Assembly: GCF_023701945.1 (NCBI RefSeq)
Contig: NZ_JABAEF010000022.1
Location: 31,672-95,671, forward strand
Direction: 5' to 3'
Length of the DNA: 64,000 nt
Source: Rhizobium sp. CG5
GTDB lineage: Bacteria; Pseudomonadota; Alphaproteobacteria; Rhizobiales; Rhizobiaceae
Below are positions 48,169-56,678 of the stretch, in pieces. Position numbers and translations under genes: made by a program. Positions within the stretch are counted from its first letter, which is position 1. Every line of letters begins with the position of its first letter. The notes beneath the pieces were generated by a model that saw only the letters and a list, made by a program, of their open reading frames with translations, made no database searches and was not told the DNA's origin.

Positions 48169-49590
48169 ATGCTGGACGAACTGATGGCCGCCTACGGCAA
48201 TCGCTTTATCTTTGCCGCCGTCGGCGTTTGCGTCGCATTTGTCGTTCTGGTCATCGTCCTGTGGCTGATGCGCAACCGTGCCTCGTCTCCCTTCGTGCGC
48301 GGTGGCCGCAACCGGCAACCGCGCCTGCAGGTGCTGGATGCCGCAGCGGTCGATGCCCGCCGCCGTCTGGTGCTGATCCGGCGCGACAATATCGAACATC
48401 TGATCATGATCGGCGGGCCGACCGATATCGTCATCGAAAGCGGCATTGGCGAACCGAAAGCCTATCTCGCCGGTGAACTGTCGCAACCGCTTGCGGTACC
48501 GTCCCCAGCGCCGACGCTGGGCGTGCTTGAGCAGCGCATGCCGCAGGTGGCCCCGGAAACAATGCCGCAGGCGCTTGCGGAAGCCGTCGCGCAGCCGGCC
48601 GAACCGGCGCCTGTCGCCAGACGGCCATTGGCCCCGGCACCCGTGCAGCCGCCCGTCGAGAGACCGGCGCCCGACAGCGTCCGCGCCGCGGCCCGCCCAA
48701 GGGCACCAGCCCAGCCGTCGCCACGGCGTCTCGCGACGCCGCCCGCCGAACCGCCGGCCCTTGCGCCGCGCACGGCCGCAGCCGCCTCTCCGGCGGCAGT
48801 TCCCCCTCCGGCAACCCCTGCCCCTCCCGCCCCAGCGGCGCCTTCGGCAGCGTTGGCCCCGGCACCAGCGGTCACATCCGTTGCGGTACCGGTTCCGGCA
48901 GCCGTTGCAGCACCTGTCGTGGCTACGCCCGCGGTTCGCGACGTCGTGATGCCGGTGCAGACACCGCAGCCGGTTGCCGAAGAGCCCGTTGTGGTCGAAC
49001 CCCCGGCCAGGATTTCGGTCGAGCCGCCGGTAAGGGTCGAGGCAAGCGCTGCAGCGCCTGTGCTGTATGACACGGCACGTGCGCCGCAGCCATCGTCTCT
49101 GACCCAGCCTTTCCCGGCGTCTCGCTTCACCTCGCCGCCCGCGCGCCCAGAACCGCCCGCGCGCACGGAACCGGAGATGGATCAGCCGGACACCATCCAG
49201 GCCAGCGGCAACCTGCCGATCGGCGATGCCGCCGATATTCTCGATGCGGCCCGCAGCCGAGTTCTGCAGCCACAGCCGGAGCCCTTTTCGGCCTCGCGCT
49301 TCCAGGAGCAATCGGCCAGCTTCGAGCCGGACGCCGCGCCGACGGTCACACCTGCTCAGGTGCGCACGCCGGAATTCAGCGAATTCGAACGGGTGCTGGA
49401 AGAGGAAATGGCGTCCCATATGGCGGCCGACCCGAGATTGGCCAAGAGCCTGTCGGGACTAGGGCCCGTGCCTGTATATGCGCCGGCAGACGCCAAGCCG
49501 ACGCCGGTTGCAGGCGCTGGCGAAGAGCAGAACATCCAAAAGGAAATCGCCCGGATTTTTGGCGAGATGTCGGCCAGCCGCAATGGCTGA
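48169..49590 (+). CDS. FliO-like protein with long Pro/Ala-rich region
   Basis: Protein of 473 residues. It has one N-terminal transmembrane helix (about 14-36), then a FliO/MopB-like domain (LQVLDAAAVDARRRLVLIRRDNIEHL, then MIGGPTDIVIE; about 50-90). A long, low-complexity Pro/Ala/Val-rich region (about 105-330) follows, then a mostly acidic tail. FliO is part of the flagellar export gate, but no other flagellar gene is nearby, so a true flagellar role is uncertain. The low-complexity part has skewed composition but codon use stays local. Confidence 0.75.
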   Translation: MLDELMAAYGNRFIFAAVGVCVAFVVLVIVLWLMRNRASSPFVRGGRNRQPRLQVLDAAAVDARRRLVLIRRDNIEHLIMIGGPTDIVIESGIGEPKAYLAGELSQPLAVPSPAPTLGVLEQRMPQVAPETMPQALAEAVAQPAEPAPVARRPLAPAPVQPPVERPAPDSVRAAARPRAPAQPSPRRLATPPAEPPALAPRTAAAASPAAVPPPATPAPPAPAAPSAALAPAPAVTSVAVPVPAAVAAPVVATPAVRDVVMPVQTPQPVAEEPVVVEPPARISVEPPVRVEASAAAPVLYDTARAPQPSSLTQPFPASRFTSPPARPEPPARTEPEMDQPDTIQASGNLPIGDAADILDAARSRVLQPQPEPFSASRFQEQSASFEPDAAPTVTPAQVRTPEFSEFERVLEEEMASHMAADPRLAKSLSGLGPVPVYAPADAKPTPVAGAGEEQNIQKEIARIFGEMSASRNG

Positions 49591-49729
49591 CGGCATCTTT
49601 GCTATGGGCTGCAAGGGACGGCGCGGTCTTTGCGACAGCTGGATCGGTTCGCTGCAAGGCAGCTTCAACCGGCCGCTTTCCCCACAGACACTCTGCAGGG
49701 AAAAGCGCCGGTCTCAAGCCTGATCCGGA

Positions 49730-50149
49730 TTATTCGTCGCGATAGACTTTTTCGCGGCGCTCGTGGCGTTCCTGGGCCTCGATCGACAGGGTGGCGATCG
49801 GGCGGGCGTCCAGACGCTTCAGACCGATCGGCTCGCCCGTCTCCTCGCAGAACCCGTAGGTTCCGTCATCAAGGCGCTGCAGGGCGGAATCGATCTTGGA
49901 AATCAGCTTGCGCTGGCGATCGCGAGCCCGAAGCTCGATCGCCCGATCGGTTTCCGAAGACGCCCGGTCGGCAAGGTCTGGATGATTGGCGCTTTCCTCG
50001 GCAAGATGGCCGAGCGTTTCCCGCGCCTCCCGCAGGATGTCGTTTTTCCATGCGATCAGTTTTGCGCGGAAATATGCCTTCTGATTGGCATTCATGAACT
50101 CATCGTCTTCCGAGAGCACATAGTTGCTAAGATTGATCTTCTCACTCAA
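49730..50149 (-). CDS. dksA: RNA polymerase-binding transcription factor DksA
   Basis: Protein of 139 residues that acts with ppGpp on RNA polymerase. It has a coiled-coil pair (about 20-95) with the tip DLADRASSETDRAIELRARDR. The zinc-finger part retains only one Cys (GFCEETGEPIGLKRLDARPIA), so it cannot form a C4 finger. The start is a TTG at 50149: AGGAGA lies 6 bases upstream, and translation gives the rhizobial SEKINLSNYVLSEDDEFMN start. The ATG at 50170 would place the ribosome site inside the frame. Confidence 0.92.
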   Translation of the reverse strand: MSEKINLSNYVLSEDDEFMNANQKAYFRAKLIAWKNDILREARETLGHLAEESANHPDLADRASSETDRAIELRARDRQRKLISKIDSALQRLDDGTYGFCEETGEPIGLKRLDARPIATLSIEAQERHERREKVYRDE

Positions 50150-50184
50150 CGCGATTCTCCTGAAGAACATCTCAATTGGCGGGT

Positions 50185-50242
50185 GTATATCCTTTCAAAA
50201 CGTCCCGTTCAAGCCTTATGACCACCGTTAAGGCATTTTTAA
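50185..50242 (-). promoter_or_regulatory. dksA promoter with upstream CtrA-type box
   Basis: On the minus strand CTTGAA (50208-50213), 17 bases, ATATAC (50185-50190), about 36 bases before the TTG start. Just upstream is TTAA-N7-TTAA (50228-50242). The promoter is fairly convincing; the CtrA box is only a motif match in AT-rich DNA. The remaining gap to 50428 shows nothing else. Confidence 0.45.
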
Positions 50243-50428
50243 ATCTGTCACAAAAATCAGCTAAACGATTATTTTTTCATCATTTTTCCTTTGGGCGCCG
50301 CCGAGATGGCATATTCGGCCCCTCCCCGACCCTCTGCGGTGACGCGATCCGCACCAGCTTTCGGTTGACGGAGCTCCCGGACAAAAGCTAGTGCAATGGG
50401 AGGAAGCTCTGCAGCGGAACCTGAACGA

Positions 50429-50941
50429 ATGAACCTCGTATCGCCGCCCCCTTATCGGATCTATCTTCTGCGGCACGCCAAGTCCGACTGGGCCAAGCCC
50501 GGCGAACGGGATTTCGACCGCGCGCTCAGCAATAGCGGCTTTGCCGAGGCCGAGATGGTCGCCGTGACGGCTGCCGCAAAAGCCTATAGGCCCGACCTGG
50601 TGATCAGCTCGACGGCGCTGCGCTGCCGGCAGACGGCCGACGCCATCAAGCGCAATCTGCCGGGATCCATGCCGTTCCGCTTCCTCGACGAACTCTACAA
50701 CGCCCCGGCCGACACCTATTTCGAGGTGCTGTCCGGGCTCGGCAATGTGCGCTCGGTCATGCTGATCGGCCACAATCCGGCGATGGAAGAGGTGCTGGAA
50801 ACGCTGGTCGGCACTGCGGCACTGCAGGCGGCGATCCCCGATGGCTATCCGACGGCAGGGCTTGCCGTCCTTGATCACGCGCCCGACACTGCGGCGGGGT
50901 CCGCAAAACCCTGGCGGCTCACCGATTTCCTGACCCACTGA
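50429..50941 (+). CDS. histidine phosphatase family protein (SixA-like)
   Basis: Phosphoglycerate-mutase-fold phosphatase of 170 residues. The catalytic LLRHAKS block (RHA in place of RHG, as in SixA) is near the start; VISSTALRCRQTAD and MLIGHNPAME supply the Arg and the second His. SixA removes phosphate from phospho-His in E. coli ArcB; a role on phosphorelay His domains here is only a thought. The ATG at 50429 is favoured; an ATG at 50396 adds 11 residues. Confidence 0.85.
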   Translation: MNLVSPPPYRIYLLRHAKSDWAKPGERDFDRALSNSGFAEAEMVAVTAAAKAYRPDLVISSTALRCRQTADAIKRNLPGSMPFRFLDELYNAPADTYFEVLSGLGNVRSVMLIGHNPAMEEVLETLVGTAALQAAIPDGYPTAGLAVLDHAPDTAAGSAKPWRLTDFLTH

Positions 50942-51068
50942 CGGCCCTTCGCCGACCCTTCGCAAATCCGCCGGCCCAGTGCCTTGGCCGGCAAAGGCCG
51001 CAGCCGCTCCTTTCATTTGGCGAGCCACTTGCCTATATCCGGGGCAACCACCATTCGGGAATGTCGAT

Positions 51069-52544
51069 TTGCCCCCATCCCTCACCAGTTTTGCCGACGA
51101 AGCGCTGATCGCCCTGGACAACCTGTCCGATCGGGCGGCCAACCTGGTCAATCCGTCGATCCGTCTTGGCGTGACGGGCCTGTCGCGGTCCGGCAAGACC
51201 GTTTTCATCTCGTCCCTCGTGCACAATCTGCTGCATGGCGGCCGGCTGCCGCTGTTCGAGCCGCTGCAATCCGGCCGCATCGCCTCGGTGCGGCTCGAGC
51301 AGCAGCCCGACGACGCCGTGCCGCGCTTCCAGTACGAGGATCATATCCGCGCCCTGGTCAAGGACCGTATCTGGCCGGATTCGACCCGCGCCATTTCCGA
51401 ACTGCGGCTGATCATCGACTATCAGAGCGCCAGCGGCTGGAACCGCATGTTCTCATCCGGCCGGCTGGCGATCGACATTGTCGACTATCCCGGTGAATGG
51501 CTGCTCGATCTGCCGCTGCTGGGACAGGACTTTGCGACCTTCAGCGACAATACCCTGTCGCTGGCACAGACGGGCGTGCGCGCCGAACTGGCGCGCGCCT
51601 GGCTTTCGCTCAATGCCACCGTGGATCCCGACGGCCCGGCCGATGAAATGGTGGCGCGCGAATTGGCAACGGCCTTTGCCGCCTATCTCAAGGCTTGCAA
51701 ATCCGACGAGCGATCGCTGTCGACGCTACCGCCCGGCCGCTTCCTGATGCCCGGCGACCTCGACGGCTCGCCGGCGCTGACCTTTGCGCCGCTGATGCCC
51801 GATCCGCAGAAGCGGCCGCAGAAGGGCACGCTGAGAGCGATGATGGAGCGCCGCTACGAGGCCTACAAGACGGTGGTGGTCAAACCGTTCTTCCGCGAGC
51901 ACTTCGCGCGGCTCGACCGGCAGATCGTGCTGGTCGACGCGCTGCAGGCGATCAACCGCGGCCCGGAGGCCGTGCAGGACCTGGAACGGGCGCTGGCCGA
52001 CGTGCTGGCCTGTTTCCGGCCCGGCAGCAACAGTCTGCTGATGAGCCTGATCGGCCGGCGCATCGACCGGGTGCTGGTGGCGGCCACCAAGGCCGATCAC
52101 CTGCATCACGAAAGCCATGACCGGCTGGAAGCCATCACCCGGCGCCTCGTCGACCGGGCCATCCAGACGATCGGCATGACCGGCGCCGGCATCGACGTCA
52201 TGGCGCTGGCCTCGGTGCGTGCCACGCGCGAGGCCAATGTCAAGCAGGACGGCCATACCTTGCCGGTTATCGTCGGCACGCCGATGGCCGGCGAGACGAT
52301 CGGCCCGGACCGCTTTGACGGCACGCGCAAGACGGCGGTCTTTCCGGGCGACCTGCCGGAGGATCCGCAGACGCTGTTCCGGTCGCTCGACGATCCGGAT
52401 CGCCATTCCGACCTGCCCGATCTCAACATCGTGCGCTTCCGTCCGCCGCAGCTCGAAGAGACCGGCGGCGGCATTACCCTGTCGGTGCCGCATATCCGCC
52501 TCGACCGCGCCCTGCAGTTCCTGTTTGGAGATCGTCTGGCATGA
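51069..52544 (+). CDS. ycjX: YcjX family GTPase/ATPase (DUF463)
   Basis: P-loop protein of 491 residues with Walker A GLSRSGKTVFIS. Further blocks are IDIVDYPGEWLLDLPLLGQDF (Walker B region) and VLVAATKADHLHHESHDRLE (nucleotide specificity). The TTG at 51069 gives the normal MPPSLTSFADEALIALDNL start; GGGAA lies eight bases upstream, and an in-frame start at 50979 adds an unlikely 30 residues. It is coupled by a 4-base overlap to ycjF. Confidence 0.88.
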   Translation: MPPSLTSFADEALIALDNLSDRAANLVNPSIRLGVTGLSRSGKTVFISSLVHNLLHGGRLPLFEPLQSGRIASVRLEQQPDDAVPRFQYEDHIRALVKDRIWPDSTRAISELRLIIDYQSASGWNRMFSSGRLAIDIVDYPGEWLLDLPLLGQDFATFSDNTLSLAQTGVRAELARAWLSLNATVDPDGPADEMVARELATAFAAYLKACKSDERSLSTLPPGRFLMPGDLDGSPALTFAPLMPDPQKRPQKGTLRAMMERRYEAYKTVVVKPFFREHFARLDRQIVLVDALQAINRGPEAVQDLERALADVLACFRPGSNSLLMSLIGRRIDRVLVAATKADHLHHESHDRLEAITRRLVDRAIQTIGMTGAGIDVMALASVRATREANVKQDGHTLPVIVGTPMAGETIGPDRFDGTRKTAVFPGDLPEDPQTLFRSLDDPDRHSDLPDLNIVRFRPPQLEETGGGITLSVPHIRLDRALQFLFGDRLA

Positions 52545-53620
52545 GCAAGCCTCCCTCCACCGTGCCGCCCAGCGGTCGCCGCCCTGCCTCGTTTTCGATC
52601 GAGCCGGAGGAAAGACCGCGCCTGGCTGCAGCCCCATCCCGCGCGCCGCGCAGCTTCGACGACCATATCGACATCATCCCGGACGAATCCGATCCCTTTC
52701 TGTCTGAAGACGTGGAGGCGCTGGACATTCCGGTGGCAGCGCCACGCCGCAAACGGTTCTCCTTCATCAAGCTGGCTTTCGGTGCCTTTTCGATCCTGAT
52801 TTCGCTGGCGCTCAGCTTGTGGGTCGACGGCCTGATCCGCGATCTGTTTGCCCGCTCCGACTGGCTCGGCTATGGCGCGATCGGCGTTCTCGCGGTCGGC
52901 CTGCTGGCGCTTATGATTGCGATCGGCCGCGAACTGGCCGGTCTCTATCGCCTGGAGGCGGTGCAGACGATCAAGGAGCATGCGGTGAAGGCGGCGAGCG
53001 GCAATCGCATGGCCGAGGCGCGCACCGTCGTCAAAGGGCTGGAAAGACTGGTCGCCAGCCGCCCCGAGACCGCCAAGGGCCGCGCCACGCTGAAGGCCGC
53101 CGAAGACGATATCATCGATGCGCCGCACCTGATCGACCTGGCCGAGCGGGAACTGCTGAAGCCGCTCGACATCCAGGCCCGCGCCCTGATCCTGCATGCC
53201 TCGAAGCGCGTTTCGGTCGTCACCGCCGTCAGCCCGCGCGCCGTGGTCGATCTCGCCTATGTGCTGTTCGAAGTGGTGCGGCTGGTTCGCACGATGGCAG
53301 AACTCTATGGCGGGCGGCCCGGATCGCTCGGCATGCTGCGGCTGTTGCGGGGTGTCGTGGCGCATCTGGCGGTGACCGGCTCGATCGCCGTCGGAGATGG
53401 CCTGGCGCAGCAGATTCTCGGCCATGGCCTGGCATCGCGCCTGTCAGCCCGGCTCGGCGAAGGCGTGATCAACGGGCTGATGACGGCGCGGATCGGCATC
53501 GCCGCCATGGATCTTTGCCGCCCCCTGCCCTTCAAGGCCTTGAAAAGACCCGGAATTGGCGATTTCATCGGCGACCTCACACCCAATCTCTCCGGCGGTT
53601 CCAAGCCCTCGAAAGGCTGA
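52541..53620 (+). CDS. ycjF: YcjF family membrane protein (DUF697/TIGR01620)
   Basis: Protein of 359 residues with two adjacent transmembrane helices (about 75-96 and 105-128) and a soluble C-terminal DUF697 domain, whose TAVSPRAVVDLAYVLFEVVR block is typical. The N-terminal 70 residues are charged and probably disordered. The ATG overlaps the ycjX stop. The YcjX-YcjF pair is a conserved stress-related unit of unknown mechanism. Confidence 0.88.
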   Translation: MSKPPSTVPPSGRRPASFSIEPEERPRLAAAPSRAPRSFDDHIDIIPDESDPFLSEDVEALDIPVAAPRRKRFSFIKLAFGAFSILISLALSLWVDGLIRDLFARSDWLGYGAIGVLAVGLLALMIAIGRELAGLYRLEAVQTIKEHAVKAASGNRMAEARTVVKGLERLVASRPETAKGRATLKAAEDDIIDAPHLIDLAERELLKPLDIQARALILHASKRVSVVTAVSPRAVVDLAYVLFEVVRLVRTMAELYGGRPGSLGMLRLLRGVVAHLAVTGSIAVGDGLAQQILGHGLASRLSARLGEGVINGLMTARIGIAAMDLCRPLPFKALKRPGIGDFIGDLTPNLSGGSKPSKG

Positions 53621-53656
53621 GATCAGCGGCGGAAACTCTTGTCGGCGGCGGCTTTC

Positions 53657-53697
53657 ATGGTTAACAGCAATGAAGCGTTAACCATTTCAACCCTATA
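53657..53697. promoter_or_regulatory. CtrA-type palindrome with CTATAT promoter element
   Basis: ATGGTTAAC (53657-53665) and its exact inverse GTTAACCAT (53677-53685) are separated by 11 bases, each containing TTAACCAT, a known CtrA motif form. CTATAT (53692-53697), the alphaproteobacterial -10, follows just after, so the right-hand half lies in the -35 region. It lies 41-81 bases before the secreted-protein ATG. Confidence 0.6.
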
Positions 53698-53737
53698 TTG
53701 CGGCATGTATTTCAGTCGTCCGCGTCAAGGAAAGCCG

Positions 53738-54286
53738 ATGTCGTATCGCTTGTTTCCGCTCTTCGGCACTCTTGCCATCGTTTCCACCATCCTCGCTCCG
53801 GCCTCGGTCGCCGATGCGTCGTCGCGCGATCGGCAATTCTTCGAGTCGGTTGGCGGGCTGTGGAGCGGCCCGGGCGAAATCGTCGCCGGCAAGTACAAAG
53901 GCACGAAATTCACCTGCAACCTGACCGGCGAGCCGGCAGAGGGAAAATCGACCGGCATCAAGCTGGACGGCACCTGCCGCGTCGGCATGTTCTCGCAGCC
54001 GATGACCGCCGTCATCTCGCAGAACGGCAACAGCTATAGCGGCCAGTTCCTCGATGGCGCCGCCGGCAAGGGCCTCGACATCGTCTCGGGTTCGGTCACA
54101 GGCGACAAGGTCGTGATGGGCATCAACCGCGCCAAGCTGAACGGCGCCATGGTGGCCCGTCTTGCCGACGAAACGGCCATGCACATCACCATTTCCGTGA
54201 AGGTCGAAGACCGCATGATCCCGGTGATCGGCCTGAAGCTCAACCGCAAGGTCGACCCCATCGCCGTCGGCTCGATTTCGAAGTGA
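53738..54286 (+). CDS. secreted protein of unknown function
   Basis: Protein of 182 residues with a signal peptide (MSYRLFPLFGTLAIVSTILA ... VADASS). The mature domain opens RQFFESVGGLWSGPGEIVAGKYKG and has two Cys (FTCNLTG and GTCRVG) likely to pair. It looks like an all-beta, lipocalin-like envelope protein, but no family is recognised. The ATG at 53738 follows CAAGGAAAG; longer readings add implausible sequence. The CtrA palindrome upstream suggests cell-cycle control. Confidence 0.78.
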   Translation: MSYRLFPLFGTLAIVSTILAPASVADASSRDRQFFESVGGLWSGPGEIVAGKYKGTKFTCNLTGEPAEGKSTGIKLDGTCRVGMFSQPMTAVISQNGNSYSGQFLDGAAGKGLDIVSGSVTGDKVVMGINRAKLNGAMVARLADETAMHITISVKVEDRMIPVIGLKLNRKVDPIAVGSISK

Positions 54287-54312
54287 TTTCTTAGCTGACC
54301 GACGGCGCCCAA

Positions 54313-54735
54313 TCACAGTCCGGCTCGGCGCTCCAACGCATCGACACGTTCCGACAGGTCACGGGACAAGATGCTGTTCTGCAGGCCGCTCTGGATCGCC
54401 GTCAGAATGTCGTTATACTGGCTCCGAGCCTCGATCCGCAAGTCCCGGATATGGTTGGAATTGCCATCCACGACGGTCTCGATCTCGTCTATTCGATGAA
54501 GAACGGCCTGGAGCCGTTGGTTGGCTTCGGCTCGGAACTGCCCCAACTCAGATTTCACATCGAGTAGGTCGCTTCTCAGCTGAATATTCTGCCGTGATAG
54601 CTTCAGGAACTCCGCCTCGAAGCGCCCAACAGACTCAAGATTGCCAGCAACGCGTTCATTGAGCGTCTTCATCCCGTCAATGACGAGCGAAAGCTGGGTC
54701 ATCAGACGTTTCTGAAATTCGGCATCTTCGGACAT
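54313..54735 (-). CDS. coiled-coil protein of unknown function
   Basis: Protein of 140 residues, highly charged and helical over residues 10-135, with regular Leu/Val spacing. It starts MSEDAEFQKRLMTQLSLVIDG and ends DLSERVDALERRAGL. A parallel coiled coil is likely. It lies on the same strand downstream of folK with a 90-base gap. No domain is recognised. Confidence 0.6.
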   Translation of the reverse strand: MSEDAEFQKRLMTQLSLVIDGMKTLNERVAGNLESVGRFEAEFLKLSRQNIQLRSDLLDVKSELGQFRAEANQRLQAVLHRIDEIETVVDGNSNHIRDLRIEARSQYNDILTAIQSGLQNSILSRDLSERVDALERRAGL

Positions 54736-54825
54736 CGTTCGCTTTCCGCTTCGATGCCCCAAATATATGGCTTTCCGGGACAAGACACAACCGGGTGTGC
54801 CCGGAGCCACATCCTGGTCTCAGCT

Positions 54826-55362
54826 TCAGCCCGGCACCGCCATCTTCCACCAATCGCCGTCAGGATCGGCCACCAGAATGCCGGCCTGGTCTGTCTCAGA
54901 CAGCCAGAGATCGACCGGGCGGCCGTTGATCTCAAGATCCGGGGCGATGTCGGCCAGCGGCATCAGCACGAAGGCGCGCTCCAGCATGCGCGGATGGGGC
55001 AGGACCAGCGTCTCGGTCTGCATCTGCACACCCTCGTAGGTCAGGATGTCGATATCGAGGGTCCTTGGCCCCCAGCGCTCCAGGCGCACCCGCTTCATCG
55101 CCCGTTCGAGATCCAGACAGACGGTCAGAAGCTCCTGCGGCGGCAAGAGGGTTCGCACCAGGGCACAGCTGTTGAAAAAATCCGCCTGGTCGGTCTTGCC
55201 CCAGGGCGGCGTCCGGTAGAGCCTCGACACCGTGATCACTTCGCAATCGTCCCGCGCGTCCAGCGCCTGAAGGGCTGTTGCCATGGCCTGCACGGGATCG
55301 CCGATATTGCCGCCCAGCCCAAGGGCGGCGCTTTTCCAGGGTCGTTCAGCGGGAATGGTCAA
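54826..55362 (-). CDS. folK: 2-amino-4-hydroxy-6-hydroxymethyldihydropteridine diphosphokinase
   Basis: Transfers pyrophosphate from ATP to the pterin alcohol in folate synthesis (178 residues). Blocks: ALGLGGNIGDP, SRLYRTPPWGKTDQADFFNSC, ERWGPRTLDIDILTY. The TTG at 55362 is the best start: it gives MTIPAERPWKSAALGLGGN and AGG lies six bases upstream; an ATG at 55377 is also possible. It overlaps the end of folB by 17 bases in a folP-folB-folK unit. Confidence 0.9.
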   Translation of the reverse strand: MTIPAERPWKSAALGLGGNIGDPVQAMATALQALDARDDCEVITVSRLYRTPPWGKTDQADFFNSCALVRTLLPPQELLTVCLDLERAMKRVRLERWGPRTLDIDILTYEGVQMQTETLVLPHPRMLERAFVLMPLADIAPDLEINGRPVDLWLSETDQAGILVADPDGDWWKMAVPG

Positions 55363-55714
55363 CACTGACCTGCACATAATCGAGGATGCCGGGCACGGGC
55401 GCGCTCGGCTTTCTGACGGTGATCCGGGCACGCTCGATGCCGTCGAAACGGGCCAGCAGTGCCTTGGCGATATCGAGCGCCAGCGCCTCGATCAGAAACC
55501 GCCTGGCGCCGGTGACAATCTCCTCGATCACCTTGAAGGCGATGCCGTAGTCGACCGTTGTTCCGATATCATCCGTCTCCAGCGCACCCCCGGATTTGAC
55601 GTCCAGGACGGCGTCGACGAAAAACCGCTGGCCGAGGAATTCCTCCTCATCGTGCAAGCCGTGGCGGGCGAAAAACGCGCAGTTCTTCAATGTGATCGTG
55701 TAGAGGTCGGTCAT
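55346..55714 (-). CDS. folB: dihydroneopterin aldolase
   Basis: Cleaves dihydroneopterin to hydroxymethyldihydropterin and glycolaldehyde (122 residues). Seen: ITLKNCAFFARHGLHDEEEFLGQRFFVD (split over residues 8-35, with the substrate Glu/His), DDIGTTVDYGIAFKVIEE, and the C-terminal VRKPSAPVPGILDYVQVSV. It overlaps folP upstream by four bases and folK downstream. Confidence 0.94.
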   Translation of the reverse strand: MTDLYTITLKNCAFFARHGLHDEEEFLGQRFFVDAVLDVKSGGALETDDIGTTVDYGIAFKVIEEIVTGARRFLIEALALDIAKALLARFDGIERARITVRKPSAPVPGILDYVQVSVDHSR

Positions 55715-56577
55715 GCGGATCGTCCTTCTTGAACCAGAGATTGCGCTGTTATCATAGCATCCGCCACGGCCAGGGCGTCCCGGTTGATCGCGACATTATG
55801 GACCCGGAAAATCGCCGCGCCTTTGAGGCGCAGCAGAGCGGAAGTGGCAGCGGTCGCCGCATCCCGCTCAGCCGCAGCCCGCCCGGTCAGGGTGCCGAGA
55901 AACCGCTTTCGCGACGTGCCGGCCAAAAGCGGATAGCCGAAGCCATGCAGCTCCTCGAAGCGGGCCATCAGTTGCAGGTTCTCCTCGACCGTCTCCTTGG
56001 CAAAGCCGAAGCCCGGATCGAGCACGATGGTCGAAGGCGCCATGCCGGCAGCCTGTGCGATCTGCAGCGAGCGATTGAGATAGTCGAACTGATCGGCAAT
56101 CACATCGGCAAGGGCGTGACGGCCACGGCCGGTATGCATGACGCAGGCGCCGGCGCCGGTCGCCGCTGCGACCTTGGCGATATCAGGCTCTTTCTGCAAG
56201 CCATAGACATCGTTGATGATATGGGCGCCGGCAGCGATCGCAAGGCGGGCCGTCTCGGCGCGATAGGTATCGACGGAGATCAGGGCGTCGGTGTCGCGCG
56301 CCAGCCGCTCGATCACCGGCAGGATACGGTCCTGCTCCTGTTGCGCACTGACGGGCGAGGCGCCGGGACGGGTCGATTCACCACCGATGTCGAGAATGTC
56401 GGCCCCTTCTTCCAGGCACAGCCTGGCGTGTTCGACCGCCTGCTCGACGCTTGCATGGGCGCCACCATCGGAAAACGAATCGGGCGTGACGTTGACGATC
56501 GCCATCAGCCTTGCCGTGGCGCCAAGATCGAGGGCGCGTCCATGCGCCAGTTGCCAGGCGACCGTCTTGAATGTCAC
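55711..56577 (-). CDS. folP: dihydropteroate synthase
   Basis: Joins hydroxymethyldihydropterin pyrophosphate with p-aminobenzoate (288 residues); the target of sulfonamides. Motifs: MAIVNVTPDSFSDGG, DIGGESTRPGA, LDPGFGFAK, LLAGTSRKRFLG and a terminal VHNVAIN. The start is a GTG at 56577. It is first in the folP-folB-folK unit and divergent from the DUF922 gene. Confidence 0.95.
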   Translation of the reverse strand: MTFKTVAWQLAHGRALDLGATARLMAIVNVTPDSFSDGGAHASVEQAVEHARLCLEEGADILDIGGESTRPGASPVSAQQEQDRILPVIERLARDTDALISVDTYRAETARLAIAAGAHIINDVYGLQKEPDIAKVAAATGAGACVMHTGRGRHALADVIADQFDYLNRSLQIAQAAGMAPSTIVLDPGFGFAKETVEENLQLMARFEELHGFGYPLLAGTSRKRFLGTLTGRAAAERDAATAATSALLRLKGAAIFRVHNVAINRDALAVADAMITAQSLVQEGRSA

Positions 56578-56678
56578 GAATTGTCATCCTTCCAAACAGG
56601 AAAGTCGCGTTTACGATATTGCACTTGCGCAGGCTATGCCCCAAGGTCACGTCGAATTCAACACTGCGGATGCACAGA

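Noticed and set aside
47995..49419. Minus-strand frame of over 470 codons opposite the FliO-like gene
   Set aside because: Antisense of a Pro/Ala-rich region, giving Arg/Gly-rich low complexity without a domain.
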